A DNA stretch of 64,000 nucleotides from Streptomyces sp. NRRL F-2580 (GCF_000720115.1 NZ_JOIR01000034.1:1-64000), one strand, 5' to 3'; numbered from the stretch's first letter, positions 1 to 8,514 are shown. Translations and numbers: made by a program. The notes: generated from the sequence alone by a model not told the origin.

Positions 1-53
1 AGCGCGGACAACGCTTCCCACTCCAGATCCGACAGCTCATGACGACGCACCAT
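1..53 (-). CDS. IS5-family transposase, N-terminal fragment (cut by window edge)
   Basis: The ATG at 51-53 opens a reading frame beginning MVRRHELSDLEWEALSA, the typical start of DDE transposases of the IS5 family (an 'RRHELSD..W..L' opening before the first helical domain). Only about 17 residues are visible, so neither the catalytic triad nor intactness can be judged. It would cut and paste the element whose end lies at 95. Confidence 0.6.
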   Translation of the reverse strand, partial: MVRRHELSDLEWEALSA

Positions 54-95
54 GCGACACATGATCCCCCATCAGAACTCTTTGAAGACAGTGCC
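1..95 (-). mobile_element. IS5-type insertion sequence, transposase-proximal end
   Basis: One end of an insertion sequence leaves the window on the left. Read on the minus strand, it starts at base 95 with a GGCACTGTCTTC terminal sequence of the kind seen at ends of streptomycete IS5-family elements. A transposase start codon follows about 40 bases inside. The adjoining TA fits the usual IS5/IS427-group target. The other end and the matching inverted repeat lie outside the window, so the family call rests on the terminus and the first transposase residues. Confidence 0.6.
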
Positions 96-1282
96 TAGTC
101 GGCGCTGGCAGGCTCGGTCTGCGGCAGCGCGCCGACCAGCCACGGCATGTTTCTGCGGTGCACGGCTATGAGCACCTCACGCTCCCCGTCCCGGCACTGG
201 GCTACCAGGCACCCGCGACCGGCATCGCCGTGTAGGGCCATGGCGTCGGGGTTGGACGTCAACAGGCGTCGGACCCGCTCCAGCACCAGCCCGGCGGGCA
301 ACGGGGCGCGCCGGAAGGCGCCGGTGGGTTCGTTGGTGAAGGCGAGCACCCCCGGCCCCACCACGAGGTGGCTGTGGGCGGGCATGCCGTCAGGTCCACT
401 GCGGTCACCGAGCAGCCACGCCTGGAAGACGTGCTCCCGCCCGTCGCGGCGCGGCTCGACCGCGACCGTGTCGCCCCGAGCTACCGCCCACAGATGGAAG
501 GCCACGGTGACCGGCACTGTCATCGCGGCGGCAATGGCGGTCCAGCGCAGGGTTACGGCAACTTCGTCGGCGAGTACGGCCGTGGTCGACCCTGCCAACG
601 CGATCGCCGTCGTCCCGAGGAGCGGAACCATGACCTGCCAGGGGGTACTGCGGCGGGAGTGTGCGGAGAAGAAGGCGGACCACACCACCAGCCACAGCAG
701 TCCCAGGCCGAACGGGATCATGCCCATGGCCCAGGCCAGCGGCACCTGGTGAGCAAGGTGGGGGTTGTCGGTGGTGGGTGAGGTGCCGGCGCTTCGGCCG
801 CTTCCGTATTCGACGTCGCGTACCTCACCGTGCCAGCTGATCAGTCGGACGCGTGCCCCCGCCGGGAAGAGGTCCCCTTCGTATTTGCGGTCGAGGGCGA
901 GCACCTGGCGGGACCCGTCGGCCGTGGCGAAGATGATGTCGGCGTGCCGGAGGTGGGTTTCTTCGGTCCAGGGTCCCACCACGGTCGCGGGAGCCACGGT
1001 CAGACAGTCCCGCGTCTGCCTCTGTCCGCACGGCGTCGCGGCGTCGTACGCGCGGGCCGCGTTGACGGCGTTCGCAACGGGGCCGAGCAACAGCCCGGCC
1101 CCGGTCAGAATCGTCACCAGCGCGATCGTGCCGCCGACGACCGCGAGCCGCTTCCGCGACCCCCCGGTCGTCCCCCCATTGTTTTCGATCATGCTGGTCA
1201 GCATGCCCCTGTGGCCGCGCACCACCTCCGGCGGCGGCGGATCCGTTACGAACCCCGGACAGAGAGGCGCTGGTTCCGTCAC
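95..1282 (-). CDS. Membrane protein of unknown function, 3' end at an IS junction
   Basis: A 395-residue protein from the GTG at 1282, or 369 residues from the ATG at 1204; neither has a convincing Shine-Dalgarno. Visible are an N-terminal hydrophobic helix (about residues 45-70), an extracytoplasmic stretch with a Cys pair (about 84-92), two or three membrane segments around residues 180-265, and a soluble C-terminal domain. No family is recognised. The layout resembles streptomycete DUF3592-like wall or membrane proteins, but that is only an impression. The TAG stop is made of the TA target plus the first base of the adjacent insertion sequence, so the original C-terminus may have been longer. 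Confidence 0.6.
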   Translation of the reverse strand: MTEPAPLCPGFVTDPPPPEVVRGHRGMLTSMIENNGGTTGGSRKRLAVVGGTIALVTILTGAGLLLGPVANAVNAARAYDAATPCGQRQTRDCLTVAPATVVGPWTEETHLRHADIIFATADGSRQVLALDRKYEGDLFPAGARVRLISWHGEVRDVEYGSGRSAGTSPTTDNPHLAHQVPLAWAMGMIPFGLGLLWLVVWSAFFSAHSRRSTPWQVMVPLLGTTAIALAGSTTAVLADEVAVTLRWTAIAAAMTVPVTVAFHLWAVARGDTVAVEPRRDGREHVFQAWLLGDRSGPDGMPAHSHLVVGPGVLAFTNEPTGAFRRAPLPAGLVLERVRRLLTSNPDAMALHGDAGRGCLVAQCRDGEREVLIAVHRRNMPWLVGALPQTEPASAD

Positions 1283-1476
1283 GTGCCGCTAAACGGGAAC
1301 AGGTAAGGGTCCACGGGAGGACGCGCCACCCGACATTCGGCGTCCGCGCGCATCTGACCACAGGCCCAGAGTGTCTCGGCATTGGCTCCGGGACACTGTC
1401 CTGGCTGCGATCTACACATGCCCGGCACCCCTGATTCCGATCCCGAATTTTGGCTGTGCCCGCAGGTCCGTGATGA

Positions 1477-1978
1477 CTACGGCTCGATGAGGATGCGGGC
1501 TCTCAGGACGTGGAACGAGGCTCGGCCGTACATCTGCCGCTCGATCGTCTTGATGCGGTTGACGTGCCCCTTCTACGACGCCGGAGCTGTACTGCAAGGT
1601 CAGGCCCACGGTGACGGCGTCGATGTCAAACTTCATGAACCGGGCGAACCCTCGGATCGGCTGAGGCGCGTCACGCTCCGCGTCGCTGATCCAGTCGGGC
1701 AGCAGATGGCCTGTGCGGTCGCGTACCAGGGCGGTGAACCGTTGCGCGATCTCGCGGGCGCGTGCGATGTCCGGGCAGGCCGGACAGACGTCGTTGAGCC
1801 GGACCTCGTCGTTTTTGCTCAACGACTTACGGCGACGCATGATCCAGGATGTGATCGCGCGTAGGCATGGAATCGGTGCTGGTGCGGGAATGGCAGTGCC
1901 GTCCCGGAGCGTCGCGACGTATCGGCGGACCGTCTGAACGGTGCCTCCGAATCCACGCTCGTGGAACCGCTGTACCAA
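1477..1978 (-). pseudogene. ISL3-family transposase, C-terminal remnant with a frameshift
   Basis: The readable frame carries the C-terminal part of an ISL3 transposase: an 'NDVCPACPDIARARE' segment, then the 'DAVTVGLTLQYSSGVVEG' block. At about 1593 an extra G in a GGGG run throws the frame off. Restoring it gives the expected ending GHVNRIKTIERQMYGRASF and a stop at 1477-1479. The N-terminal half, with the zinc finger and the first catalytic Asp, is missing; upstream of 1978 only noise is left. The remnant cannot be active. Confidence 0.8.
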
Positions 1979-2068
1979 TGTTCCCCGAGGCCGTAAATGC
2001 GTACACCTCGCCCTGGCGGCCGGAACGGATCGCCGCAGGTCGCGACGATCACGGCAGGGGCTCCGTCG

Positions 2069-2100
2069 CAGTAACTGCGGTAATTACTGCGGCAGTTGCG
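2069..2100. repeat. Imperfect palindrome in a gene-free stretch
   Basis: GCGGTAATTACTGC reads nearly the same on both strands and is flanked by AACTGC and GCAGTT in inverted orientation. It stands out from the GC-rich surroundings by its TAATTA centre. It could be an operator left from a lost gene or an insertion-sequence end. No neighbouring start codon lies at promoter distance, so no role is assigned. Confidence 0.3.
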
Positions 2101-2216
2101 AACGCGTCTCCGCGATCGAGCATCCGCCCGAATGTGGTTCTGCTGTGCGGACTTGCGGGGAGGGGACTGTCAGTGCCCGACGCGGACCAGGCCTGGCGCC
2201 AGGCTGTCTGCCTGGA

Positions 2217-2954
2217 TCATGCCCCCAGAGCCTCCGTCACGGGCAGGCACTCGGCGAGCAGGTCGACGACGTCGCGCCAGGCTCGCTGTGCGTGCTGTGG
2301 GTGGTAGCCGACGCCGGGGACCGCGGGGTGGTCGACCGGCGGGTGGTGGAAGGCGTGCAAGGCGCCGCCGTAGACCGCGAGGCGCCAGTCGACGCCCGCG
2401 GCCTGCATCTCAGCGGTGAACGCGTTCCATTGCACGGGCGGCATGATCGGGTCTTCCGACCCGACCCCGGCCCACACCGGGCAGCGAATGCGCGCCGCCT
2501 CGCCCGGCCGGCCCGTGGTAGTTGCGTTGACTGTCCCGATCGCGCGCAGGTTGACGCCGCCGCGCCCGAGTTCCAGCGCGACGGCGCCCCCGGTGCCGTA
2601 GCCGACGGCGGCGATCCGGTCGGGGTCGGTCCGCGGTTCGGTCCGCAGCACGTCGAGCGCCGCATGGCCGATGCCCCGCATCCGGTCGGGATCAGCGAGC
2701 AGCGGTATGCAACGGGCCAGCATCTCCTCGGGGTCGCCCAAATAGCGCCCGCCGTGAAGGTCGAAGGCCAGCGCTATATATCCCAGCTCGGCGAGAGCGT
2801 CGGCCCGGCGGCGCTCGACGTCGCTGAGCCCCATGCCCTCTGGTCCGAGCAGCACCGCGGGCCGGCGGTCGACACCGGCCGGGAGAGCGAGGTGCCCGGT
2901 CATCGTCGAACCGTCCGCCGGGTACTCGACCGTGCGCGTCGAAATCGTCGTCAT
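2217..2954 (-). CDS. Dienelactone hydrolase-like alpha/beta hydrolase lacking the usual Cys nucleophile
   Basis: A 245-residue cytoplasmic protein of the dienelactone hydrolase family (usual length 230-250). The N-terminal strand and LLGPEGMG loop, the acid position in GSEDPIMP and the His in ALHAFHHP are all present. At the nucleophile elbow the sequence is GYGTGG where classical members have GYCxGG, so the Cys (or Ser) is a Gly. Either the protein is not a canonical hydrolase or it uses another residue. No Shine-Dalgarno precedes the ATG at 2954, and a TACAGT lies close upstream, so a leaderless transcript is possible. A palindrome sits upstream at 2996. It is the one intact gene among decayed neighbours. 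Confidence 0.8.
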   Translation of the reverse strand: MTTISTRTVEYPADGSTMTGHLALPAGVDRRPAVLLGPEGMGLSDVERRRADALAELGYIALAFDLHGGRYLGDPEEMLARCIPLLADPDRMRGIGHAALDVLRTEPRTDPDRIAAVGYGTGGAVALELGRGGVNLRAIGTVNATTTGRPGEAARIRCPVWAGVGSEDPIMPPVQWNAFTAEMQAAGVDWRLAVYGGALHAFHHPPVDHPAVPGVGYHPQHAQRAWRDVVDLLAECLPVTEALGA

Positions 2955-2995
2955 GAGACTGGACTGTAGTGATCATCGAGCCCGGTCCGGCCGGT

Positions 2996-3014
2996 GTTCT
3001 GCCGCTGGCAGAAC
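2996..3014. promoter_or_regulatory. Inverted repeat upstream of the hydrolase, candidate operator
   Basis: GTTCTGCC and GGCAGAAC form 8-bp arms around a 3-base spacer, 42-60 bases upstream of the hydrolase ATG at 2954. Size and symmetry suit a dimeric TetR- or MarR-type repressor. No regulator gene lies beside it, so the cognate factor would be encoded elsewhere or has been lost. Confidence 0.4.
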
Positions 3015-3079
3015 AGCGCGCGCGTCCCTCTGAAAAACGGGGGCCGGGCTCAGGGCTTCAAGATCATCCCGTTGCCCCT

Positions 3080-3438
3080 CTGACGCGTATCTCGGTCACA
3101 CCCCTCAAACTGCAGGCCAACCTCCAGGAAGGCCGCCACGCACTGGCGCGGAAGATCTTCCACGGCAAGTACGGGCAGCTCTACCAGGACGGCATGGAAG
3201 ACCAGATTGGTGCGCTGGGACTCGTCCTCAACGCCCGGGTGCTCTTCAGCACCCGTTACATGGACGCCGCCGTCACCCAGCTCCGCAACGACGGCTTCGA
3301 TGTCCGCGACGAGGACGTGGCCCGCCTCTCGCCCTTCGTCCGCCACCACATCAACATGCTGGGCCGCTACTCCTTCTCCCCGCCGGATTCACCCGGGGCC
3401 TGCGGCCGTTGCGCGACCCGGACGCTGCGGAGGAGTAG
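3080..3438 (+). pseudogene. tnpA: Tn3-family transposase, C-terminal remnant with a frameshift
   Basis: The translated stretch contains the conserved end of Tn3-type DDE transposases: 'GRHALARKIFHGKYGQLYQ', 'DGMEDQIGALGLVLNA', 'TRYMDAA' and 'VRDEDVARLSP', followed by 'INMLGRYSF'. A one-base deletion near 3380 moves the true ending (GFTRGLRPLRDPDAAEE, stop at 3436-3438) into another frame. The first roughly 850 residues and the terminal repeats are absent, so this is a dead fragment of a large transposon. Confidence 0.8.
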
Positions 3439-3486
3439 CAGGACTGGTGGCGGGCGTGGCCTACGCGCCCGCCACCAGAGGCGCGG

Positions 3487-4004
3487 TCAGCTGTCTCTTT
3501 TCCGCGCCGTCAGTTGGAAGAGCCGAGCGGTGTGCATGTAGGGCGGGCGCGCGGTGGTAGCGAGTTCCAGTCGTTCGAGGTCGGCGTAGAACGCCGGGTC
3601 GTACTTTCGTGCGTCGTCGGTGATGTAGTCGCAGAAGCTGCGGATGCCGTAGTGCTGCACGTCCTGACAGCCGAGGCTGTGCAGGACGGGATGATCTCCT
3701 CGGCCGTGTACAGCGTCAGGGCTGAGTTGAACATCTGGGTTCGGACCTGGTCAGTGTCGAGCGCAGCCGCCGCGGCGGCCGGGTCCATCTCGCGAACGGT
3801 GATGTTCAAGGCCGCAGAATGCCGGTTGATCGCCATCGCCGAGAACAGGCCACCGGGCTTCAGAGGTGCAAGGGCCGTGGCGAGGGTGCCGGGCACGTCG
3901 TCCACGTACTGAAGGAGGTTGTGGCACAGCACCACGTCGAACTGTCCGGCGCTCGGACGGATAGGGTCACCGTGGTGTGTTTGAGCCACTTCTGGAGGGG
4001 TCAC
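3487..4004 (-). pseudogene. SAM-dependent methyltransferase remnant (5' truncated, frameshifted)
   Basis: The readable part begins just before FDVVLCHNLLQYVDD, the post-II/III region of class I methyltransferases, followed by 'LKPGGLFSAMAINRHS' and TAEEIIP. At about 3693 one base is missing. The other frame then continues sensibly through YGIRSFCDYITDDARKYDP and LFQLTA to a stop at 3487-3489. The first about 100 residues, with the glycine-rich SAM loop, are gone; the break lies near 3980-4004 where the next gene's leader begins. It cannot make an active enzyme. Confidence 0.75.
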
Positions 4005-4006
4005 CG

Positions 4007-4234
4007 GTGGACATTGTCGCGATCATGGAGGCGCTGGCCGAGCAGGGCATAACCGTACTGTTCAAGGCTGATGCTGAGCGGATGGCAGAGAGGCGGAAGC
4101 CCTGGACGTTCGTGGCCAGTGGCGCCCCGTTGCGTGACGACATCCTCGTGCGTACCGATGCTGCGTCGGTGGAGCAGTGCCTGGAAGCCTGCCTGCCCCG
4201 CCTGCGCGAACTGGGCTTCACTTTTCCCGAGTGA
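4007..4234 (+). CDS. Small hypothetical protein
   Basis: A 75-residue protein starting at GTG 4007, chosen because a GGAGGGG Shine-Dalgarno ends six bases before it. It has no signal peptide or membrane segment. The sequence is a compact, charged alpha/beta-like chain beginning VDIVAIMEALAEQGITVLFK and ending LRELGFTFPE, with codon use like the host. I do not recognise a family. It lies between two pseudogenes and may be cargo of a former mobile element. Its reading frame is intact, which is notable here. Confidence 0.55.
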   Translation: MDIVAIMEALAEQGITVLFKADAERMAERRKPWTFVASGAPLRDDILVRTDAASVEQCLEACLPRLRELGFTFPE

Positions 4235-4265
4235 CGAGGCATGCCAGCTGGAGTGGAGCGACAAC

Positions 4266-4742
4266 TCACCGTGTGTGGTCACCGGGGCGTATCGGCTCCA
4301 GATTCCGCCGGCCTCGGTGACCAGGCGGGTGGCGGTCTTGTCGTGGTAGCCGAGTGCTTTCGCGATGACGGGGGCCGGGGCTTGGAGGACGAGCTGACGG
4401 ATCGCGGAGGCCCTGCTGCGGTGCGGTGGGACGCCGATCTTCCGCAGGTGGACTTGCAGGCTGACCGGGTTCATCGGCTGTCCGGGCTGACGGCCGGGGA
4501 AGAGCCACTGTGAACTCCTGCTGCTGGCGTAGGGCAGGTGCTGGCGAGAGTGCACGTAGGCCCGCATCAGGTCGGCGACGGGCTCGGGCAGCGGGGACAG
4601 CGGGTCTCCCAGCCGGACGGTGACGACGGTCTCGTCGTCGATGAAGTCGTCGATGGTGAGGCGGACGCTGCGGCTGACGGGTTGCGCATAGAGGAGAACG
4701 AGGGCGCCGGCGACCGGCGCCCCGGCCCGTACTGACACGCAC
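4266..4742 (-). pseudogene. Tyrosine site-specific recombinase, C-terminal fragment with a frameshift
   Basis: The translated fragment shows the catalytic-domain core of a streptomycete integrase-like protein: VAGALVLLYAQPVSRSVRLT, VRLGDPLSPLPEPVADL, QWLFPGRQPGQPMNP and 'RASAIRQLVLQAPAPVIAKALGY'. Just after 'WSRYAP' one G is missing; restoring it gives the standard GDHTR ending with the stop at 4266-4268. The N-terminal SAM-like and core-binding region is missing beyond 4742. A relic of an integrated element. Confidence 0.7.
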
Positions 4743-4793
4743 GCCCCCGCCCCGGCAGCCGCTGTACGCCTCGGATCCGAGGCGTACCGGGAG

Positions 4794-4952
4794 ATGTGGG
4801 CGGCCGTGTGGGCCGCGCTGCTCCGCAAAGAGTCCCCGGAGAGGGCTGCCGACCTCGCGGGCCGGCTGGCGGACATGCTGGCCATTCTGGGCGAGGACTA
4901 CCGCCGTGACGACGTCCTCGCCTGGACCGGAGCGGTACCCGCTTCCAGCTGA
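4794..4952 (+). CDS. Possible small protein, 52 residues
   Basis: From ATG 4794 the frame reads MWAAVWAALLRKESPERAA and runs to a TGA at 4950-4952, with a balanced, helix-forming composition (AADLAGRLADMLAILGEDYRRDDV). The same frame is open upstream to beyond 4720, so the start is unsure and there is no clear ribosome binding site. It may be a genuine small gene or the end of a longer decayed one. No function can be assigned. Confidence 0.35.
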   Translation: MWAAVWAALLRKESPERAADLAGRLADMLAILGEDYRRDDVLAWTGAVPASS

Positions 4953-5050
4953 GCGGACGTGCGATCGACGCCCGGGCGCCGGGGGTCGCCCGTCCGAGGC
5001 GGTTTCGGGGCAGGGCCGTGTCGCTTCTGCGGTCCCGGCATTGACCGGGC

Positions 5051-5570
5051 ATGAGCACCATCAAGCGCGCGGCGGTGGCCGTGGTGGCGGTGGCGGCTCC
5101 GGCCGTTCCCTCCGCCACGGCGGCCCCGGCGTACAAGTGCGCCAGCAGCACGAAGGACATTGACGACACGAGCTATGACGGGCCGTGGCCGGACAACTGG
5201 AAGGTGACGGTGCGGAGGTGCGCGGCCCGGTCCGGGGGCACCGTTTATGCGTACGCCGAAGTGCGCTGGGATGGGGCCAGCTTCCACCTCGTGGATGACC
5301 CGACGATTTTCGACGGGGCCAAGCTGCGGGTGCAGATCAAGCAATCCCGCGAGGGCACCGACCCCGTGGTGGCCGAGCGCGTTTCCCCGGCTGGAGGCGC
5401 GGCTGGAGGACAGCACGTCCAGCCGGGCACGCACTGGCACCTACCGGATCGCGACCATCAGCCACCGGGCCGGCGCGGCCGCGCTCGGCGACTCGGTGCT
5501 GTTCCTGGACTGGCACGGCGACGGGCGGGGCCACCAACGCCACGACTACATCGCGTCCCCGACTGTCTGA
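5051..5570 (+). pseudogene. Secreted protein gene broken by a frameshift
   Basis: The start MSTIKRAAVAVVAVAAPAVP is a clear Sec signal peptide ending near residue 25, followed by an extracellular domain with a Cys pair (YKCASS, VRRCAAR). The frame is lost at about 5380, after 'DPVVAER'. A one-base shift there restores FPRLEARLEDSTSSRARTGT, continuing through 'LFLDWHGDGRGHQRHDYIA' to a stop at 5568-5570, giving about 172 residues. Its function is unknown. This is the fifth frame-broken gene within 6 kb. Confidence 0.65.
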
Positions 5571-5787
5571 ACAACCTGTTTCTGAACCCCCGGACGTGGG
5601 TGCCCGGCAACCATCACGGCCTCGGGGGACATCGGTGCAGCGATTATCGAAACGAGAACACGTCCGGCGCTTGGCAAACTACCTGCGCGGCTCGATGGTC
5701 GAGGGCACCTGTCGGCGTACGCTTCAAAGTGCACCGGACGGTACACGCGAACGTGCACCACGCGTCATGGCCGATCTTGCTGGACTG

Positions 5788-6852
5788 TCACGGAGTGGCA
5801 TTGCTGCCTCGGACGAGATCCTTGAGGAACTGTCGTTGGCCGTCCAGGAATCCGTCCGCGAAGAGCGAGCGGGGCGAGAAGAGCGCAGTGAGCGTGATCT
5901 TGAGGTCTGACTGCTCGATGGACTCCTTGAGAAGTGAATGGGTCGCGTCCGGATAGTACTTGGCCGTCAATGCACCGCCTGCGTCCAGCACATCGCGGTA
6001 GACGCGCTCCGTGTCGGCGGTGTCTACGTTGATGTCATGACCCGCGAGGGCCAGCAGCACCGGTACGCCGCGCAGGGCGCGAAGGTCTTGCGTGGCGTCC
6101 GCGGTGTAGTTCTTGGAGATGAAGCCCCAGCGATCGGCGGTCAGGCCGTCCGCGTCGCCGCCCATGGCCTTGACGTACTCCTCGAAGGTCGCGTGGCGTT
6201 CCAGCAGCCGTCGGGTGGTGTCGCTCTTGGCGATCGCCGCGTTGGTACGGCCTGCTGACGCGCCGTCGGCGCGCAGCTCGGCGAGGAGGTTGTAGCGGCC
6301 CTGCTGGAGCCAGTTGATCGCGGGTGAGACGGCGATGACGAAGCTCACGGACGTCTTGGCGGCGACCTTCGGCAGGACCCAGCCCGCCTGGCTGGCGCCC
6401 CAGAGCCCGATCCGGTCGCCGTCGATGTCCGGGCGGGCGCGCGCCCAGGCGATGGCGGCGGCTGCCTCGTCGGCCCGGTCGTCCATGGACTGGCCGAGCC
6501 AGTTCCCGGGCGCGCCCGCGACGCCGGGTTTGTCCCAGGACAGGGAGGCGTAGCCGGCCTTGGCGTTCGCTTCCCACATGGGCCTGTAGCCGTCGTCGTG
6601 GGTGGCGTCGACGGGGCCGTCGCCGTGGACGTACACGACCAGGCCGTGGCGTTTGCGGCCGTCCTTGGGGGTGGCCAGTACCCCGTTGAGGGTGTGGCCG
6701 CCGTAGCGGATTGATACCCGCTGCTCGTCCATGGCGTAGGAGTTCTGCCACAGCGCCACGCCGACGAGACCGGCGGCCACGACCAGGGTCGTGACGAGTG
6801 ACCACACGGCCATGCGGAGCCCGCGCCGTCGGGGCTGGATCTTTGGATACAT
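5788..6852 (-). CDS. Membrane-anchored alpha/beta hydrolase
   Basis: A 354-residue hydrolase from ATG 6852 (in-frame starts further upstream look less likely). After a short basic N-terminus, one hydrophobic helix (about residues 10-35) anchors or exports the chain. The catalytic domain shows the oxyanion segment VVYVHGDGP, the nucleophile elbow LWGASQAGW, the acid in LALAGHDINVD and the His in DATHSLL. It resembles acyl-CoA thioesterase/BAAT or S9-like esterases of the cell surface. The substrate is unknown. It is divergent from the GNAT-PaaX pair, and an inverted repeat lies in the shared 113-bp control region. Confidence 0.8.
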   Translation of the reverse strand: MYPKIQPRRRGLRMAVWSLVTTLVVAAGLVGVALWQNSYAMDEQRVSIRYGGHTLNGVLATPKDGRKRHGLVVYVHGDGPVDATHDDGYRPMWEANAKAGYASLSWDKPGVAGAPGNWLGQSMDDRADEAAAAIAWARARPDIDGDRIGLWGASQAGWVLPKVAAKTSVSFVIAVSPAINWLQQGRYNLLAELRADGASAGRTNAAIAKSDTTRRLLERHATFEEYVKAMGGDADGLTADRWGFISKNYTADATQDLRALRGVPVLLALAGHDINVDTADTERVYRDVLDAGGALTAKYYPDATHSLLKESIEQSDLKITLTALFSPRSLFADGFLDGQRQFLKDLVRGSNATP

Positions 6853-6884
6853 GGGATCTGACCGCCTCTGTTCGAGTGAGCGAA

Positions 6885-6933
6885 CTGAAACTATCAGTAC
6901 ACGCACGATCGTCGTTGAAATGATAGCTTTGAG
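6885..6933. promoter_or_regulatory. Inverted repeat in a divergent control region
   Basis: CTGAAACTATCA (6885-6896) and TGATAGCTTTGAG (6921-6933) are inverted copies with one base inserted. They lie between the hydrolase start at 6852 and the GNAT start at 6966, so one bound dimer could control both. PaaX-type regulators act on TGAT-containing inverted sites, and the PaaX-like gene at 7598 is the obvious candidate. That link is inference. Confidence 0.45.
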
Positions 6934-6965
6934 TTTCGGGTTGCAGTGAGAAAAGAGGGCACGGT

Positions 6966-7601
6966 ATGGGACTGGACACGACGGACACCGGTACTGGACC
7001 GGTCACGGTCCAGCGGGGCCTTCCGGCCGGCGCCGAGCGGCGGGCGGCCGAGCTGTACTGGGAGGCTTTCGGCCGTAAACTCGGCCCCGCGCTGAACCCG
7101 CCGGACAAGGCGGTGCCCTTCATCGCCTCGCACCTGAACGCCGATCGTGCGGTGTGCGCGCTCCTCGACGGGCAGCTCGTCGGCCTCGCCGGCTACCAGC
7201 TTGGCGGCCGCGCCCTCACCGGGGGATCGGCCTCCGCCGTGCTGCGCGTGTACGGACACTTGCGGGGGCTGCCCAGACTCCTGCTCCTCGCCCTGTTCGA
7301 ACGCCACCCGGCCCCCGGACAGCTCGTCATGGACGGCATCGCCGTGGACCCGGGCATACGCGGGCGTGGCGTCGGGAGCCTGCTCATCGAGGAAGTGGCC
7401 GCCGTCGCGGCGGAGCAGCACTGCCGGGAGATCAGACTGGATGTGATCGACATCAATCCGCACGCCAGGGCCCTGTACGAGCGGCGCGGCTTCACGGCCG
7501 TGCGGACCGCGCGCACCCCCTACCTGCGCGGGCTGCTGGGGTTCGGCGCGGTGACCACCATGCGTCGCGCCGTCGGAACGAGAGGGGCGAGAGAACTGTG
7601 A
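6966..7601 (+). CDS. GNAT-family N-acetyltransferase
   Basis: A 211-residue acetyltransferase. The acetyl-CoA binding motif is visible as MDGIAVDPGIRGRGVGSLLI (around residues 122-141), followed by the family's C-terminal 'INPHARALYERRGF'. An AAAGAGGG ribosome site precedes ATG 6966. It overlaps the next gene by four bases (GTGA), so the two are translationally coupled and the enzyme probably serves whatever the PaaX-like regulator controls. The acceptor substrate cannot be read from the sequence. Confidence 0.85.
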   Translation: MGLDTTDTGTGPVTVQRGLPAGAERRAAELYWEAFGRKLGPALNPPDKAVPFIASHLNADRAVCALLDGQLVGLAGYQLGGRALTGGSASAVLRVYGHLRGLPRLLLLALFERHPAPGQLVMDGIAVDPGIRGRGVGSLLIEEVAAVAAEQHCREIRLDVIDINPHARALYERRGFTAVRTARTPYLRGLLGFGAVTTMRRAVGTRGAREL

Positions 7602-8482
7602 GCACCGAGGCGGACCACGTCGAGGTCCCCACCCGCATGCTCGTCCACGCGCTGATCCGCGAGGACGGCACCGTCGGCGCGGACGAGCTGTACACCGTCG
7701 CCAACACCCTGGGCATGAGCGACCAGCAGGTGCGGCTGTGCATCAAACGCCTCGTGGCCGAGGGCCGGTTCACCCACGAGGGCCGTGGCCGCAAGGCGGA
7801 GCTGCACGCGACCGCGGACACCACGCGTGCCCTGGCTCCCAACGCGGACTTCCTCCGGCACGCGTTCCAGCAAGACGCCGGGCTCGCTCCCTGGGACGGT
7901 GTCTGGCACCTGGCCGCCTTCGCGGTGCCCGAATCGGCGCGCACGGCCCGGGACGCCCTGCGTGAGACGCTCGTCCACCTCGGCGGCGCCCCGCTGCAGG
8001 GCGGACTGTACGTCTGCGCCAACGCCTGGGAACCGTACGTCGAAGAAGCGGCCCACCGCCTCGGCGCCCATGGTGCGCTCACCCTTCTCACCACGACCGA
8101 CCTGCGCAAGGGCGACACCCGAGAGCCTGTCGAACTCGCCCGCCGCCTGTGGTCCCTGCACGAGATCGCCGACCGCTACCACCGCCTCAGCCGCATCGCC
8201 CGGCCCCGCCTCGCCCGGCTCACCGGCCCTGCCGGACTCTCCCCGTCCGCACTCCTCACCATCGCGGTCGAACTTGCCGCCGAACTCACCCGCGCCATGG
8301 AGCCCGACCCGCTGTTGCCGCCTCAGCTCCTGCCCCAGCCCTGGCCTGGCACCCAGGCCAGGGAGCTCATCGCCCGGTGCTGGGCGGTCCTGCACGAACG
8401 AGAAGGCGGCGAAGCCCGCCCAGCCCTCTTCCGCCTCTACGCGGACATCACCCGAGAAGCTGCAGACCGGGTCGTGCGCTGA
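7598..8482 (+). CDS. PaaX-family transcriptional regulator
   Basis: A 294-residue protein starting at GTG 7598 inside the previous stop codon. An N-terminal winged helix (residues about 10-75, 'LGMSDQQVRLCIKRLVAEGRF') is followed by a Cas2-like middle domain ('WDGVWHLAAFAVPES') and a helical C-terminal domain, the three-part layout of PaaX proteins, which usually repress aromatic catabolism by sensing CoA thioesters. No phenylacetate genes are nearby, so its targets are probably the GNAT gene and the divergent hydrolase. Confidence 0.8.
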   Translation: MSTEADHVEVPTRMLVHALIREDGTVGADELYTVANTLGMSDQQVRLCIKRLVAEGRFTHEGRGRKAELHATADTTRALAPNADFLRHAFQQDAGLAPWDGVWHLAAFAVPESARTARDALRETLVHLGGAPLQGGLYVCANAWEPYVEEAAHRLGAHGALTLLTTTDLRKGDTREPVELARRLWSLHEIADRYHRLSRIARPRLARLTGPAGLSPSALLTIAVELAAELTRAMEPDPLLPPQLLPQPWPGTQARELIARCWAVLHEREGGEARPALFRLYADITREAADRVVR

Positions 8483-8514
8483 AGACGGGACAGAGGACGT
8501 GCACTTTGAACGGC

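Noticed and set aside
2969-3080. Start of a gene reading into the Tn3 remnant
   Set aside because: The first about 37 residues do not look like transposase and overlap the operator-like palindrome; no ribosome site.
6853-6906. Longer N-terminus of the 5788 hydrolase
   Set aside because: The extension has no ribosome site and would cover the inverted repeat in the control region.
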